Shown: positions 9,634-19,633, numbered from the stretch's first letter. The stretch: 64,000 nt of DNA from Sediminimonas qiaohouensis DSM 21189 (GCF_000423645.1 NZ_AUIJ01000001.1:372001-436000), one strand, 5' to 3'. Notes: a model not told the origin generated them from the letters alone. A program made the numbers and translations.

Positions 9634-10935
9634 GTGCGTGCGGTGGCTAGGCGTCCCAGACCAAGCGCGGCGCTGGCCGCCTACCTGGGGCTGAGCGCGG
9701 CGCTGTTGCCCGCGCTGGCGCCGCTGGTGTTACGCCGCCGGCTTGCGCGCGGCAAGGAACTGCCGGACCGCTGGCGCGAGAAGCTGGGCCATGCAACGGC
9801 CCAGCGCCCCGACGGGCCGCTGGTGTGGATGCACGCCGTGGGCTTGGGCGAGGTGCTGGCCCTGCGCGCCCTGATCGGGCAGATGCACGCGCGGCACCCC
9901 GACTTGCAGATCCTGATCACCTCAACCACCCGCGCCTCGGCCGAGGTGCTGGCGGCCAACATGCCGCCCCGCTGCCGGCATCAGTTCCTGCCCCTCGACA
10001 CCCCCGGCGCGGCGCGGCGGTTCCTGGATCACTGGCGCCCCGATCTGGCCATCTGGGCCGAGCAGGACCTGTGGCCCGGCCTTGTCTGGCGCACCGCGCG
10101 GCGCGGCATTCCGCTGGCGCTGGTGGGGGCGCGGATGAACGCGCGCGCCTACCGGGCGCGGGCCCGGGTGGCGCCGCTCTACCGCGATTTGTTCGCCCGT
10201 TTCACGCTGATCTCGGCGCAGGACACCGATACCGCCGCGCACCTGAAGCGCCTCGGCGCCGACACTGTGCGCGAGGATGGCTCGCTCAAACCCGCGGCGC
10301 CGCCCCTGAACGCCGACGCCGCTGCGCTGGCGGCCATGCGAACCGCAACAAAGGCGCGCGCCACCTGGCTGGCAGGCCCCACCCATGCCCCGGACGAGGC
10401 GCTGGCGCTGGCCGCGCACCGCGCGCGTCTGGCCAGCGATCCGAATGCCCTTCTGATCATGGCGCCGCGCGATCCCTCGCTCCGCGACCAGGTCGCACAG
10501 GCCTGCGCTGACGCCGGCCTGCGCGCCGCGCTACGTAGCACGCAGCCCCAGCCAACCCCGAAAACCCAAGTCTATATCGCTGACACCTTCGGCGAGATGG
10601 GCCTGTGGTACCGGCTGGTCGATGTCGCCTTCATCGGCGGCACCACCGGCCCCGTCGAGGGCCACAACCCGTGGGAGGCGGCACAGCTAGGCGCGGCCAT
10701 CTTGCACGGCCCGCGCACCGCCAATTTCGCCGCCGATTATGCCGCCCTGCACGCGGCGAACGCGGCCCGCAGGGTTGACGATGCCGACACCCTCGCCGCC
10801 GCCCTAGGCGCCCCGGACACCGCCGACATGGCCAGGCGCGCGCAGGGTCTGGCCACCCGCAGCATGGACCGCACGGCCGCATTGTGCCAAGAGCTGTGCC
10901 GCCTTATCCCGCCACCGCACCGGTCCCCGACATGA
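9634..10935 (+). CDS. KdtA/WaaA-family Kdo transferase homologue, first of a tandem pair
   Basis: A 433-residue glycosyltransferase of the 3-deoxy-D-manno-octulosonate transferase family (GT30 N-domain). Visible features are an N-terminal membrane-associated helix, HAVGLGEV with the conserved acidic residue proposed as catalytic base, WAEQDLWPGL, a GSLKP motif, and in the C-domain ADTFGEMGLWY, IGGTTG and GHNPWEAA, which match the nucleotide-sugar binding region of WaaA. The start is probably the GTG at 9634 (another GTG lies at 9643). The stop is shared with the next gene through ATGA. It is clearly diverged from its neighbour, so the two may add different Kdo residues or act on different acceptors. 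Confidence 0.83.
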   Translation: MRAVARRPRPSAALAAYLGLSAALLPALAPLVLRRRLARGKELPDRWREKLGHATAQRPDGPLVWMHAVGLGEVLALRALIGQMHARHPDLQILITSTTRASAEVLAANMPPRCRHQFLPLDTPGAARRFLDHWRPDLAIWAEQDLWPGLVWRTARRGIPLALVGARMNARAYRARARVAPLYRDLFARFTLISAQDTDTAAHLKRLGADTVREDGSLKPAAPPLNADAAALAAMRTATKARATWLAGPTHAPDEALALAAHRARLASDPNALLIMAPRDPSLRDQVAQACADAGLRAALRSTQPQPTPKTQVYIADTFGEMGLWYRLVDVAFIGGTTGPVEGHNPWEAAQLGAAILHGPRTANFAADYAALHAANAARRVDDADTLAAALGAPDTADMARRAQGLATRSMDRTAALCQELCRLIPPPHRSPT

Positions 10936-12275
10936 GCCAGCCGCCCTTCCCCTCGCCCCGCCTGCGCCGCGCGATGCTGGCGTATCGCGCGCTGTGGCTG
11001 CTGGGGATGCCGCTGATCCTTGGGTATCTCTTGTGGCGGGCACGACGCGACCGGCTCTATGCCGCGCACGTGGCACAGCGCTTTGGCCTGCACCGGCGCC
11101 GCACTGCGCCGCATGTCTGGGTGCACGCGGTGTCCCTGGGCGAGCTGCGCTCGGCTGTGCCGCTGATCCGGGCGCTTCTGGCGCGGGGCGAACATGTCGT
11201 GACAACCCATTTCACCCCCGCCGGCCTGCGCGAGGCGCGCAACCTCTTCGGCCCGGAGATTGAGTGCGGCACACTCAGCGCCTGCTACGTCCCCTTCGAC
11301 GATGCGCGCGCCTTTCGCCGTTTCTTTCGCGCCTTCCGCCCCAAGTACGGGCTGGTGATGGAGATCGAATTCTGGCCCGGCATGATCATGGCATCGCGCC
11401 GTTTCGGGGTGCCGCTTTTGCTGTGCAACGGGCAATATCCCACCCGCACGTTTGAGCGCGACCGCACCCGCCACCCCCTGCGTGCCGAACTGGTGCGCGG
11501 CTTTGCCGGGGTTATGGTGAAATCTGACATGCAGGCCGCCCGCTTTCGCAAGCTGGGCCAGGATAACGTCGCCATCACCGGCGAGATGCGCTTTGAACAA
11601 GCCATTCCTCCCCACCAGACCGATGCCGCCGCCCCGGTGCGCCGCTGGCTGGGCGCGGGCGGGCGGCCCGTCATCACCATCGCCAGCGCGATCGAGGGCG
11701 AGGATGCGCTTTATGCCCGCACCATCGCCGACACGCTTGCCGCGCATGATGCCGCCGGCACGGCGCGGCCCTTCTTCGTCTACGTGCCGCGCGCGCCCGA
11801 ACGCTTTGACACCGTCGCCGGGATCCTGATGGAGGCCGGACTGCGCCTCGCCCGGCGCAGCGCCGCGCTCGACGCCCACCTCGCGCCGATGACGGGCAAG
11901 GCGCCGCAGGCCGATGTGCTGCTTGGCGATTCGATGGGCGAGATGTATTTCTACCTTGCCATGGCCGACCGCGTCATCGTCGGCGGCGGGTTCCACCCCA
12001 AGGGCGCGCATAACGTGATCGAGCCATTGGCCCTGCGCAAGCCGGTGCTGGTCGGCCCGCATATCTGGACCATCGAATACCCCGCACAAGAGGCCATCGA
12101 CGCGGGCGTTCTCAGGTCGCTCGACGATGGCGATGCCCTGACCCGCGCACTGGCCCCCGGCGCCGAATGGACCGTTCCGCAAGACCGGATCGAGCGGTTC
12201 TTCGCCGCGCATGCCGGCGCGGTGGAAAAAACTCTCACCGCCCTGCCGGGCCTCCTGCGGGCGGCAAAGGAATAG
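10932..12275 (+). CDS. KdtA/WaaA-family Kdo transferase, second of a tandem pair
   Basis: A 447-residue homologue of the preceding protein with the same architecture: an N-terminal membrane helix (YRALWLLGMPLILGYLLW), HAVSLGELRSAVPLI containing the conserved Glu, EIEFWPGMI, a GEMRFE motif in place of GNLKF, then GDSMGEMYFY, VGGGFHPKGAHNVIEP and GPHIWTIEYP. Kdo transferases use CMP-Kdo to link Kdo to lipid IVA at the cytoplasmic side of the inner membrane. The ATG overlaps the previous stop, so the two are translated together. Having two full-length tandem copies is unlike the single bifunctional enzyme of E. coli. Which copy does the first transfer cannot be decided here. Confidence 0.87.
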   Translation: MSQPPFPSPRLRRAMLAYRALWLLGMPLILGYLLWRARRDRLYAAHVAQRFGLHRRRTAPHVWVHAVSLGELRSAVPLIRALLARGEHVVTTHFTPAGLREARNLFGPEIECGTLSACYVPFDDARAFRRFFRAFRPKYGLVMEIEFWPGMIMASRRFGVPLLLCNGQYPTRTFERDRTRHPLRAELVRGFAGVMVKSDMQAARFRKLGQDNVAITGEMRFEQAIPPHQTDAAAPVRRWLGAGGRPVITIASAIEGEDALYARTIADTLAAHDAAGTARPFFVYVPRAPERFDTVAGILMEAGLRLARRSAALDAHLAPMTGKAPQADVLLGDSMGEMYFYLAMADRVIVGGGFHPKGAHNVIEPLALRKPVLVGPHIWTIEYPAQEAIDAGVLRSLDDGDALTRALAPGAEWTVPQDRIERFFAAHAGAVEKTLTALPGLLRAAKE

Positions 12276-12343
12276 GCGCATCACTACACCAGCACACGAA
12301 ACCCCGCTTTCCAGAGGTGCCGCCTCGGTCTATACCCGCGCGC

Positions 12344-12592
12344 ATGGAATGGGATGAAGACATCGACGCGCGCGGCCTGCTGTGCCCCCTGCCTGTCCTG
12401 AAGGCACGCAAGCGGTTGAATTCAATGGATAACGGCGCGGTTCTGCGTCTTACCGCCACCGATCCGGCCTCGGTGGTGGACGTGCCCCATTTCTGCGCCG
12501 AAGGGGGGCATGACCTCGTGAACACGACAACGCTTCACGGTGAAACACCCGCCCCGGCGCATGTTTTCCTGATCCGCAAGGGCCCGGCCTGA
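12344..12592 (+). CDS. tusA: TusA-like sulfurtransferase (SirA/YeeD family)
   Basis: A compact 82-residue protein with the family signature DARGLLCPLPVLKARKRL near the N-terminus; the Cys in LLCPLPV carries the persulfide that is passed on in tRNA 2-thiouridine synthesis or other sulfur relays. The rest shows the expected alpha-beta pattern (VLRLTATDPASVVDVPHFC, then AHVFLIRK). The ATG at 12344 is chosen because the fold starts directly after MEWDEDI; the longer open frame upstream overlaps the end of the Kdo transferase gene and has no family character. It lies 68 bp behind that gene and converges on the anti-sigma gene, 18 bp from stop to stop. Confidence 0.88.
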   Translation: MEWDEDIDARGLLCPLPVLKARKRLNSMDNGAVLRLTATDPASVVDVPHFCAEGGHDLVNTTTLHGETPAPAHVFLIRKGPA

Positions 12593-12610
12593 CCCGCTCA
12601 GGCGTTCCCC

Positions 12611-13306
12611 TCAGGCGCCCTGCGACGGCACCTGCCCGGTCGCCAGAACATCACCCGTCGGCGCCCCCGTCGGCGACCCTCCGGGCGGCTCGTCACTGAT
12701 CGCCAGCGTCGCTCCCGGCAGCTTCTCTGCCAGCTCGGGCGCCACCTGCAGTACCCCGTCGCGCGCCTCAGGCAGCACGCCCAGGGACACCGGCGCCCCC
12801 TGCCCCGCGATCAGCCACAGCTCCAGCGCCCTGCCCGGCGCGGCCGCCCCGGCATCGCGGGTCACGCGCAGCGCTCCGTCATCGGCATCATACGCCGCCA
12901 GCACCCGCAGGCTATCATCCTGCGCCGCGATCTCTGCCCGCAGCGGCGGCACATCGCCGTCCAGGACCAGCAGATCGTTGGACACCACGAAGAACGTCAG
13001 CAAACTCGCCAGTACCGCCCCCGGTATGATCCAAGTCAGCCCCAGCCGCTGCCAAAGGCTGCGGCGCGGCGCGGCGCCGAACAGGGCGGTCTCGATCCGG
13101 GCGGGCATATCCGCGGGCGGGGCGACCTCTTCGACATCGTCGGTCAGCGCCGCCAGATCCTCGGCCCAGCCGGCGTATAGCTCGCGCAAGGCGGGCTCCG
13201 CGCTCATCCGCTCTTCAAACGCGCGCGCCTCCTCGGGAGACAGCAGGCCCAGGGCATACTCGCCCGCCAGCACGCGGTCGTCTTCGGGATCGGTTTCGCC
13301 ACTCAT
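12611..13306 (-). CDS. Anti-sigma factor, RskA-type, single-pass membrane protein
   Basis: A 231-residue protein whose N-terminal ~90 residues (EYALGLLSPEEARAFEERM) match the anti-sigma domain of RskA-like proteins. One membrane segment follows (around TWIIPGAVLASLLTFFVV), then a periplasmic RskA C-domain with LELWLIAGQGAPVSLGVLP. No HxxxCxxC zinc motif is present, so it is not a ChrR/ZAS-type zinc anti-sigma. It overlaps the ECF sigma gene by ATGA, which sets the start (a further ATG lies 12 bases upstream). By analogy it would hold the sigma factor at the membrane until regulated proteolysis. The inducing signal is unknown. Confidence 0.87.
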   Translation of the reverse strand: MSGETDPEDDRVLAGEYALGLLSPEEARAFEERMSAEPALRELYAGWAEDLAALTDDVEEVAPPADMPARIETALFGAAPRRSLWQRLGLTWIIPGAVLASLLTFFVVSNDLLVLDGDVPPLRAEIAAQDDSLRVLAAYDADDGALRVTRDAGAAAPGRALELWLIAGQGAPVSLGVLPEARDGVLQVAPELAEKLPGATLAISDEPPGGSPTGAPTGDVLATGQVPSQGA

Positions 13307-13845
13307 CGCGACAGGCACTCCCTGAGGGTCAGCAGGCTACGGCGCAGCCAGGTTCGCATCGTGTTCAGCGGCACATCGAAACGCGCCGCCAGGTCTGCAT
13401 AGGTCTCGCCCTGAAGATAGGCCAGACGCACCGCCCTTGCGCGGCCGTCGGGCAATTCATCGAGGCAATCGATCAGGCGCGCCCGCTCGGATGACTGAAT
13501 CGCGCTGGTTTCCGGGCCGGGCGCCTCGTCGGGCATCTGGTTGACCACGTCCAGATCGGCGTTCTCTGCACGGCGCGCCCGCACCCGGTCGATCGCATGG
13601 TTGCGCGCCACCGTGATCAGCCATGTCATCGGGCTGAGGCCATTGACCCGATAACGTCCGGCGTTGCGCCAGATCTTGACAAACACCTCCTGCAAGGCGT
13701 CCTCGGCCTCGGCCCTGCTGGACAAGACACGTAAGCAGATGCCAAAAAGTTTCGCCGAGGTCGTCGCATACAGCGATTGAAACGCCGCACGGTCCCCAAG
13801 CGCCACCCGCGCCATTAGCGCCTCGATTTCTTCGGGTGTCGCCAT
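13303..13845 (-). CDS. ECF-family RNA polymerase sigma factor
   Basis: A 180-residue two-domain sigma factor. Region 2 is seen in LFGICLRVLSSRAEAEDALQ and VFVKIWRNAGRYR followed by PMTWLITVARNHAIDRVRAR; region 4 is LDELPDGRARAVRLAYLQGE and the helix-turn-helix YADLAARFDVPLNTMRTWLR. The ATG at 13845 has a GGGAAGGG ribosome site; the longer open frame upstream extends into the cobS promoter region and lacks family character. It is coupled to its anti-sigma gene by ATGA and diverges from cobS across 167 bp. This resembles the SigK/RskA arrangement. No target promoter can be assigned with confidence. Confidence 0.92.
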   Translation of the reverse strand: MATPEEIEALMARVALGDRAAFQSLYATTSAKLFGICLRVLSSRAEAEDALQEVFVKIWRNAGRYRVNGLSPMTWLITVARNHAIDRVRARRAENADLDVVNQMPDEAPGPETSAIQSSERARLIDCLDELPDGRARAVRLAYLQGETYADLAARFDVPLNTMRTWLRRSLLTLRECLSR

Positions 13846-14012
13846 TGGCCCTTCCCACTGTCCTGTTCGCAGGGTCATGCTAGCCCAAGGCGCGATACTG
13901 GCCAAGCCCCGGTGGATGGCTGACGTTTCGCCCTTCCCCTTGCCCTTGATCGCAATATGTTGCACGACAGCCCAAAGGGCGAAGACGCCCTCGAGGAAAG
14001 GATAGTCAGAAG

Positions 14013-14999
14013 ATGGCGGACGGCACCATGGATAGCAATGCAAAACCCACCGAAACCATTTCGGTGCGCGACGTCTTTGGCATCGACACCGACATGACGG
14101 TCAAGGGGTTCGCCGACCGCAATGATCGCGTGCCCGATGTCGATAGCACCTACAAATTCGATCCGGACACCACGCTGGCGATTCTGGCGGGCTTCTGCCA
14201 CAACCGCCGCGTGATGATCCAAGGCTATCACGGAACCGGCAAATCCACGCATATCGAGCAGGTCGCCGCACAGCTCAACTGGCCCTGCGTGCGCGTCAAC
14301 CTCGACAGCCACATCAGCCGGATCGACCTGATCGGCAAGGACGCGATCAAGCTGCGCGACGGCAAGCAGGTGACCGAATTCCACGAGGGCATCCTGCCCT
14401 GGGCCCTGCGCAACCCGACCGCCATCGTGTTCGACGAATACGATGCCGGCCGTGCCGACGTGATGTTCGTGATCCAGCGCGTGCTTGAGGCCGACGGCAA
14501 GCTGACGCTGTTGGACCAGAACGAAATCATCACGCCGAATCCCTATTTCCGCCTGTTCGCCACCGCCAACACGGTCGGCCTGGGCGATACGACGGGCCTC
14601 TATCACGGCACGCAGCAGATCAACCAGGCACAGATGGACCGCTGGAGCCTCGTGGCGACGCTGAACTACCTCAGCCACGATGCCGAAAGCGCGATCGTCC
14701 TGGCCAAGAACCCGCATTACAATAACGAGAAGGGCCGCAAGAACATCAGCCAGATGGTCACGCTGGCCGACCTGACGCGCACCGCGTTCATGAACGGCGA
14801 TCTGTCCACGGTGATGAGCCCGCGCACGGTGATCACATGGGCCCAGAACGCCGAGATTTTCCGCAATATCGGCTATGCCTTCCGGCTGTCCTTCCTCAAC
14901 AAGTGCGACGAGCTGGAGCGGCAAACCGTGGCCGAGTTCTACCAGCGCTGCTTCGACGAGGAACTGCCCGAAAGCGCCGCAAGCGCGAGCTTGGGATGA
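14013..14999 (+). CDS. cobS: Cobaltochelatase subunit CobS (AAA+ ATPase)
   Basis: A 328-residue MoxR-like AAA+ ATPase that, with CobT and the large subunit CobN, inserts cobalt into hydrogenobyrinic acid a,c-diamide in aerobic cobalamin synthesis. Visible are the Walker A loop GYHGTGKST near residue 72, Walker [16 protein letters not shown], and [17 protein letters not shown] with sensor 1. The N-terminal [17 protein letters not shown] is typical of CobS. The start at 14013 follows a GAGGAAAGGA run; an internal ATG at 14028 is possible. No cobalamin riboswitch is seen in the 167-bp upstream gap. CobT normally follows directly, but here another gene intervenes. Confidence 0.95.
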   Translation: MADGTMDSNAKPTETISVRDVFGIDTDMTVKGFADRNDRVPDVDSTYKFDPDTTLAILAGFCHNRRVMIQGYHGTGKSTHIEQVAAQLNWPCVRVNLDSHISRIDLIGKDAIKLRDGKQVTEFHEGILPWALRNPTAIVFDEYDAGRADVMFVIQRVLEADGKLTLLDQNEIITPNPYFRLFATANTVGLGDTTGLYHGTQQINQAQMDRWSLVATLNYLSHDAESAIVLAKNPHYNNEKGRKNISQMVTLADLTRTAFMNGDLSTVMSPRTVITWAQNAEIFRNIGYAFRLSFLNKCDELERQTVAEFYQRCFDEELPESAASASLG

Positions 15000-15478
15000 A
15001 ATGTTGGAAACACAAAATAGGTGTCTTAATTTTGGTTTGGCTCGCGGCCATCCCTACCCCCACCTTGGTTTCTTCCCAGCAACTCCAGCCGATGCAGCCA
15101 ACCGATTTCACTTATTGGGAGGGAGCCGCGCGCTGCGCTGCGTTTTATCGGTTTAATTCAGAATTGTTCGAAGTCGAAATTGCCGAACGGACAGATGGAT
15201 TGGAAGAGGTTCTCCAAGTCTTAGCAGATGAGTATTCGAGGCTGTCTACGCACCTGTCTGTTATGTCTGTCGACTTAGTGCTACGAGCAGATCTAGTCAT
15301 AGAAGACCACGCGATTAGCTTAGTTCAGAACACTATCGAAAATCACAGATTTTTCTATATACGATATGCGTCTGATTATCCTCGGGAATGGCGGGCTGGC
15401 GATTTGCGGGAAAGCGATCTCAAAGTCTGTAGCAAACTTGCGGAAGTAGCCGTTGATCAAAGTTATGACCATGACTAA
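14996..15478 (+). CDS. AT-rich gene for an unknown secreted protein, inserted between cobS and cobT
   Basis: A 160-residue product of unknown function. The first ~27 residues ([20 protein letters not shown] then TPTLVSS) look like a signal peptide or lipoprotein-free export signal. The mature part includes [16 protein letters not shown] and a central helical stretch ([16 protein letters not shown]); two cysteines could pair. It shares ATGA with cobS and its last codons overlap the cobT start, so both joins are tight. Base composition and codon use are clearly more AT-rich than the flanking cob genes (for example ATTAGCTTAGTTCAG), a sign of later arrival. I do not recognise the family, and nothing ties it to cobalamin synthesis beyond position. 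Confidence 0.72.
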   Translation: MKCWKHKIGVLILVWLAAIPTPTLVSSQQLQPMQPTDFTYWEGAARCAAFYRFNSELFEVEIAERTDGLEEVLQVLADEYSRLSTHLSVMSVDLVLRADLVIEDHAISLVQNTIENHRFFYIRYASDYPREWRAGDLRESDLKVCSKLAEVAVDQSYDHD

Positions 15479-17342
15479 ATCCTCCGACAACCCTGCCGAT
15501 CCGTTCAAGAAGGCCCTGGCCGAAGCGACCAAGGTGATGTCGCACGACCCGGACCTGACGGTGAGTTATTCGGTCGATCCGGCCGGCCTGTCGGGCGAGG
15601 CGATGCGCCTGCCGCAGATCAGCCGCCGGATGAGCCGAGACGAGGTGTTGCAGGCGCGTGGGACCGCCGATGCGCTTGCGATGTATCGCCGCTACCACGA
15701 CGAGGGGATCGCCGCGCGCTATACCCCGCCGGGTGACATGGCGCGCGATCTCTATACCGCGATGGAAACCGCCCGCTGCGAGGCCATGGGCGCGCGCGAC
15801 ATGCCCGGCACCGCCGGCAACATCGACGCCAAGATCGGCAGCGAAGCGCAGCGCCTGGGATATGATCAGGTCACGCAGAGCGCAGATGTGCCGCTCTCAA
15901 CAGCGGCGGGCTACTTGATCCGGCACCTGGCCACGGGGCGCGAATTGCCCCCGGCGGCGGCAAACGCGATGGAGCAGTGGCGCGGTTTCATCGAGCAGGA
16001 AGCCGGCGCCACCCTTGAGCAGTTGCAGGACAAGCTGTCGGACCAGGCCGAATTCGCCCGCTTTGCCCGCCGGATCATCGAGGATCTCGGCTATGGCGAC
16101 CAGTTGGGCGAAGACCCCGATCAGCCCGAGGATCAGGAAGACGACGCCGACGACAGCGCCGAGGATCAGGAAGAGCCCGACAGCACCGGCCAGGACGACA
16201 CCGAGGAAGAGAACGAGGCCACCCCCGAACAAAGCCAGGAAGAGCAGCAGGACGCCGCGCAAGCGCAAGTCAGCGCCGACGACATGGCCGAGGAGGAGAT
16301 GGAGGAAGAGGCCGAGCTTCCCGAAGGCGACGCCCCGATGGAGCCGCCCCCGCCGCCGCCCGCCTCCGAGGCGGACCCCGATTACCGGGTGTTCGACAAC
16401 AGCCATGACGAGCAGATCCGCGCCGAGGATTTGGCCGAGCCGATCGAGCTGGAGCGGCTGCGCGCTTATCTCGACCAGCAGCTTGACCCGCTCAAGGGCG
16501 CGGTCGGGCGGCTGGCCAACAAGCTGCAGCGCCGCCTTCAGGCACAGCAGAACCGCAGTTGGCAGTTCGACATGGAAGAGGGCATTCTGGACGCCGGGCG
16601 CCTGGCGCGGGTGGTGGCGAACCCGACAACGCCGCTCAGCTTCAAGGTCGAGCAGGATACCGAGTTCAAGGACACGGTCGTGACGCTGCTGCTGGACAAT
16701 TCCGGCTCGATGCGCGGGCGGCCGATTTCGATCGCGGCGATCTGCGCAGATGTCCTGGCCCGCACGCTGGAGCGGTGCGACGTGAAGGTCGAGATCCTCG
16801 GCTTTACCACCCGCGCGTGGAAGGGCGGCCTTGCGCGCGAGAAATGGCTGGCCGAAGGGCGCCCGGCGACGCCGGGGCGCCTGAACGATCTGCGGCACAT
16901 CATCTACAAAAGCGCGGACGCCCCGTGGCGCCGCACGCGCGACAACCTTGGCCTGATGATGAAAGAGGGGCTGCTCAAGGAAAACATCGACGGCGAGGCG
17001 CTGGAATGGGCGCATCGGCGCATGGTTTCCCGGCCCGAGGCGCGCAAGGTTCTTATGGTGATCTCGGACGGCGCGCCGGTGGACGATTCGACCCTGTCGG
17101 TGAACCCGGCGAACTACCTTGAGAAACACTTGCGCGACGTGATCGACCTGGTCGAACGGCGCAAGATGGTCGAGCTGATCGCGATCGGTATCGGCCACGA
17201 CGTGACGCGCTATTACCAGCACGCGGTGACCATCACCGACGTGGATCAGCTGGCCGGCGCGATGACCGAGCAACTGGCCGGCCTGTTCGACAGCGACCCG
17301 CGCGCAAAGGCGCGGTTGCTGGGCATCAACAGGGCGCGATGA
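15471..17342 (+). CDS. cobT: Cobaltochelatase subunit CobT
   Basis: A 623-residue partner of CobS in the aerobic cobaltochelatase. The N-terminal ~215 residues are the CobT domain ([36 protein letters not shown]). A strongly acidic, low-complexity linker rich in Glu, Asp and Gln follows (about residues 220-310, ending in a proline run). The C-terminal von Willebrand A domain has a MIDAS motif [10 protein letters not shown] near residue 411, with T and D ligands further on ([10 protein letters not shown]). I chose the ATG at 15471, giving [16 protein letters not shown]; an ATG two codons earlier is equally open. The start lies within the last codons of the AT-rich gene. Neither start has a strong ribosome site, so coupling may matter. 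Confidence 0.95.
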   Translation: MTKSSDNPADPFKKALAEATKVMSHDPDLTVSYSVDPAGLSGEAMRLPQISRRMSRDEVLQARGTADALAMYRRYHDEGIAARYTPPGDMARDLYTAMETARCEAMGARDMPGTAGNIDAKIGSEAQRLGYDQVTQSADVPLSTAAGYLIRHLATGRELPPAAANAMEQWRGFIEQEAGATLEQLQDKLSDQAEFARFARRIIEDLGYGDQLGEDPDQPEDQEDDADDSAEDQEEPDSTGQDDTEEENEATPEQSQEEQQDAAQAQVSADDMAEEEMEEEAELPEGDAPMEPPPPPPASEADPDYRVFDNSHDEQIRAEDLAEPIELERLRAYLDQQLDPLKGAVGRLANKLQRRLQAQQNRSWQFDMEEGILDAGRLARVVANPTTPLSFKVEQDTEFKDTVVTLLLDNSGSMRGRPISIAAICADVLARTLERCDVKVEILGFTTRAWKGGLAREKWLAEGRPATPGRLNDLRHIIYKSADAPWRRTRDNLGLMMKEGLLKENIDGEALEWAHRRMVSRPEARKVLMVISDGAPVDDSTLSVNPANYLEKHLRDVIDLVERRKMVELIAIGIGHDVTRYYQHAVTITDVDQLAGAMTEQLAGLFDSDPRAKARLLGINRAR

Positions 17343-19144
17343 TGTTCCAGACATTCGACGACACCGCCCATCCCGAACAAGGCCCCCCGCGCCTGGAGGC
17401 GCTGCGCGCGGTGATGCGCCATGACGGGTTGGCTGGCTACCTGGTGCCGCGCGCCGATGCCCACCAGGGGGAATACGTCGCGCCCCATGATGACCGGCTG
17501 GCGTGGCTGACCGGGTTCACCGGGTCGGCCGGGTTCTGCGCGGTGTTGCACGATGCGGCGGGGGTGTTCATCGACGGGCGCTATCGCACGCAGGTCAAGA
17601 ACCAGGTCGCGCTGGATCACTTCACGCCGGTGCCGTGGCCCGAGACGGCGCTGCATGACTGGCTGCGCGCCGCACTGCCCGATGGCTGTGTCGTTGGCTT
17701 CGATCCCTGGCTTCACACGGTAGAGCAGGTGCGCAAGCTCGAAGAGGGGCTATCCGGCTCGGGCATCACGCTCAGGGCGGCCCCCGGCCTGGTGGACGGA
17801 ATATGGCCCGATCAGCCGCCCCCGCCCCAAGGCGCAATCACCCCCTACCCCGAGGACATGGCAGGCGAGACACATAGCGACAAGCGCACCCGCCTTGCCG
17901 CCAGCCTGCGCAACAAGGGACAGCGCGCGGCGGTCATCACATTGCCCGATTCCATCGCGTGGCTTCTCAACATCCGGGGCAGTGATATCCCCCGCAACCC
18001 GGTGCCGCACGGCTTTGCGATCCTGCACGACAGCGGCCAGTTGTCGCTGTTCACCGATCCGGCCAAGTGCGACGATGCCCTGCGTGCCCACCTGGGCGGC
18101 GACGTGACGTTGCGTCCCGAAACCGCGTTCGGCGCCGCCCTGCGCAGCCTGCAAGGGCCGGTGCGGATCGACCCGGCCAGCTGCCCCGTGGATGTCGCCA
18201 ACCAGTTGCAAGAGGCCGGCGTGCCCGCGACCGAGGCCCGCGATCCCTGCGCCCTGCCCAAGGCATGCAAGAACCCGGCCGAAATCGCCGGCGCGCGCGC
18301 CGCGCATGTGCGCGACGGGGCGGCGGTGGTCGAGTTCCTGTGCTGGTACGACAACCAGGATGCGGCGCAATTGACCGAGATCGACCTTGTCACCGCCCTC
18401 GAAGGGTTTCGCCGCGACACCGGCGCGCTGCGCGACATCAGCTTTGAAACCATCTCCGGCAGCGGCCCAAACGGCGCCGTGATGCATTACCGCGTCACCC
18501 GCAGCAGCAACCGCACGCTGCGCGACGGCGATCTGGTAGTGCTCGATAGCGGCGGTCAGTACCTGGACGGGACCACCGACATCACCCGCACCCTGCCCGT
18601 TGGGCAACCGGGGGACGAGCCGCGCGCCTGTTTCACCCGCGTCCTGCGCAGCATGATCGCCCTGTCGCGGCTGCGCTTTCCCAAGGGGGCTGCGGGGGCG
18701 CATATCGACGCCGTCGCGCGCGCGCCCCTGTGGATGGCGGGGCAGGATTACGATCACGGCACCGGCCACGGCGTAGGCGCATACCTGTGCGTGCACGAAG
18801 GACCACAACGGATCAGCCGCGTGTCCGACCTGCCGCTACAGCCCGGGATGATCCTGTCGAACGAGCCGGGATACTACCGCGAGGGCGCCTTTGGCATCCG
18901 TATCGAGAACCTGATCACCGTGCGCGAGGCCGAGCGCCCGCAAGGCGGCGACGCGCGCGATATGCTCGATTTCGAGACGCTGACCTTTGTCCCGATCGAC
19001 CGCCGCCTGATCGTGCCCGAGATGCTGACTGAAGATGAGCGCGCGTGGCTGAACGCCTATCACGCCCAGTGCCGCGAGGTTCTGTCGCCGCTTCTGTCGG
19101 ACGCCGCCCGCGCGTGGATGCTGGACGCGACTGCGCTGGTGTGA
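17339..19144 (+). CDS. Xaa-Pro aminopeptidase (aminopeptidase P, M24B family)
   Basis: A 601-residue cytosolic peptidase that removes N-terminal residues preceding proline. It has the long three-domain form: two creatinase-like N-terminal domains (to about residue 310) and a C-terminal pita-bread catalytic domain. The dimetal ligands are visible as [17 protein letters not shown] (two Asp), [17 protein letters not shown] (His), [19 protein letters not shown] (two Glu). The first ATG overlaps the cobT stop (ATGATG at 17339-17344), so it is probably co-transcribed with the cob genes, though no functional link is evident. The length matches XPNPEP1-like proteins rather than the ~440-residue E. 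coli PepP. Confidence 0.92.
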   Translation: MMFQTFDDTAHPEQGPPRLEALRAVMRHDGLAGYLVPRADAHQGEYVAPHDDRLAWLTGFTGSAGFCAVLHDAAGVFIDGRYRTQVKNQVALDHFTPVPWPETALHDWLRAALPDGCVVGFDPWLHTVEQVRKLEEGLSGSGITLRAAPGLVDGIWPDQPPPPQGAITPYPEDMAGETHSDKRTRLAASLRNKGQRAAVITLPDSIAWLLNIRGSDIPRNPVPHGFAILHDSGQLSLFTDPAKCDDALRAHLGGDVTLRPETAFGAALRSLQGPVRIDPASCPVDVANQLQEAGVPATEARDPCALPKACKNPAEIAGARAAHVRDGAAVVEFLCWYDNQDAAQLTEIDLVTALEGFRRDTGALRDISFETISGSGPNGAVMHYRVTRSSNRTLRDGDLVVLDSGGQYLDGTTDITRTLPVGQPGDEPRACFTRVLRSMIALSRLRFPKGAAGAHIDAVARAPLWMAGQDYDHGTGHGVGAYLCVHEGPQRISRVSDLPLQPGMILSNEPGYYREGAFGIRIENLITVREAERPQGGDARDMLDFETLTFVPIDRRLIVPEMLTEDERAWLNAYHAQCREVLSPLLSDAARAWMLDATALV

Positions 19145-19193
19145 CATCACTCTGTCATACGAAAATCGGAGGATCAGACGGGTGGAGGGCATC

Positions 19194-19538
19194 ATGGCAG
19201 GAAAGATCACGGTCACGAAAGCGGAGGGCACCTGGGTCGTGCGGGCCGGCGGCGCGGTTCTGGGCGAGAGCCGTGATGCGCTGGAGCTGTGCGAGGATGG
19301 CTATCCGCCGGTGATCTACTTTCCACGCGACGATATCGCCATGGCCTTTCTGGACGAGACCGATCACCGCACGCATTGCCCCCACAAGGGCGATGCCAGC
19401 TATTTCTCGATCGTGACCAAGAGCCGGACATTGGATAACGTCGTGTGGTCCTACGAGACCCCAGAGGAAGGCGTGGCGCGTATCAAGGGATATCTTGCAT
19501 TCCAACCCTCCGATTTCGTAACCGTCGAGAAGGTCTGA
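19194..19538 (+). CDS. DUF427 domain protein
   Basis: A 114-residue single-domain protein. The core contains WVVRAGGAVLGESRDAL, YPPVIYFPRDDI, a His/Cys-containing centre (THCPHKGDASYFSI) and VVWSYETPEE, which together match the DUF427 family, a small beta-tent fold of undetermined biochemical role. The ATG at 19194 is preceded by GGAGGGCATC, a better site than that of the GTG four codons upstream. It lies 49 bp behind the aminopeptidase gene and converges on the CLC gene. No neighbour suggests a specific role. Confidence 0.87.
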   Translation: MAGKITVTKAEGTWVVRAGGAVLGESRDALELCEDGYPPVIYFPRDDIAMAFLDETDHRTHCPHKGDASYFSIVTKSRTLDNVVWSYETPEEGVARIKGYLAFQPSDFVTVEKV

Positions 19539-19633
19539 AACGCGTCCGGCGTAGCCGCACGGCGATGCGCGGCTTGATCAACGACAGCAACAGGCCAGAT
19601 CACCGCGTGCCCCCTTTTGCCCTGCGGCGGTGA

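Noticed and set aside
13846-14012. Possible cobalamin riboswitch ahead of cobS
   Set aside because: Only 167 bp are available and no B12-box-like segment is visible. A small AGGGCG-AAGA-CGCCCT hairpin at 13976-13991 is too simple to name.
16138-16370. Repetitive acidic stretch that might be a separate low-complexity gene
   Set aside because: It is in frame within cobT and is the expected acidic linker between its two domains.
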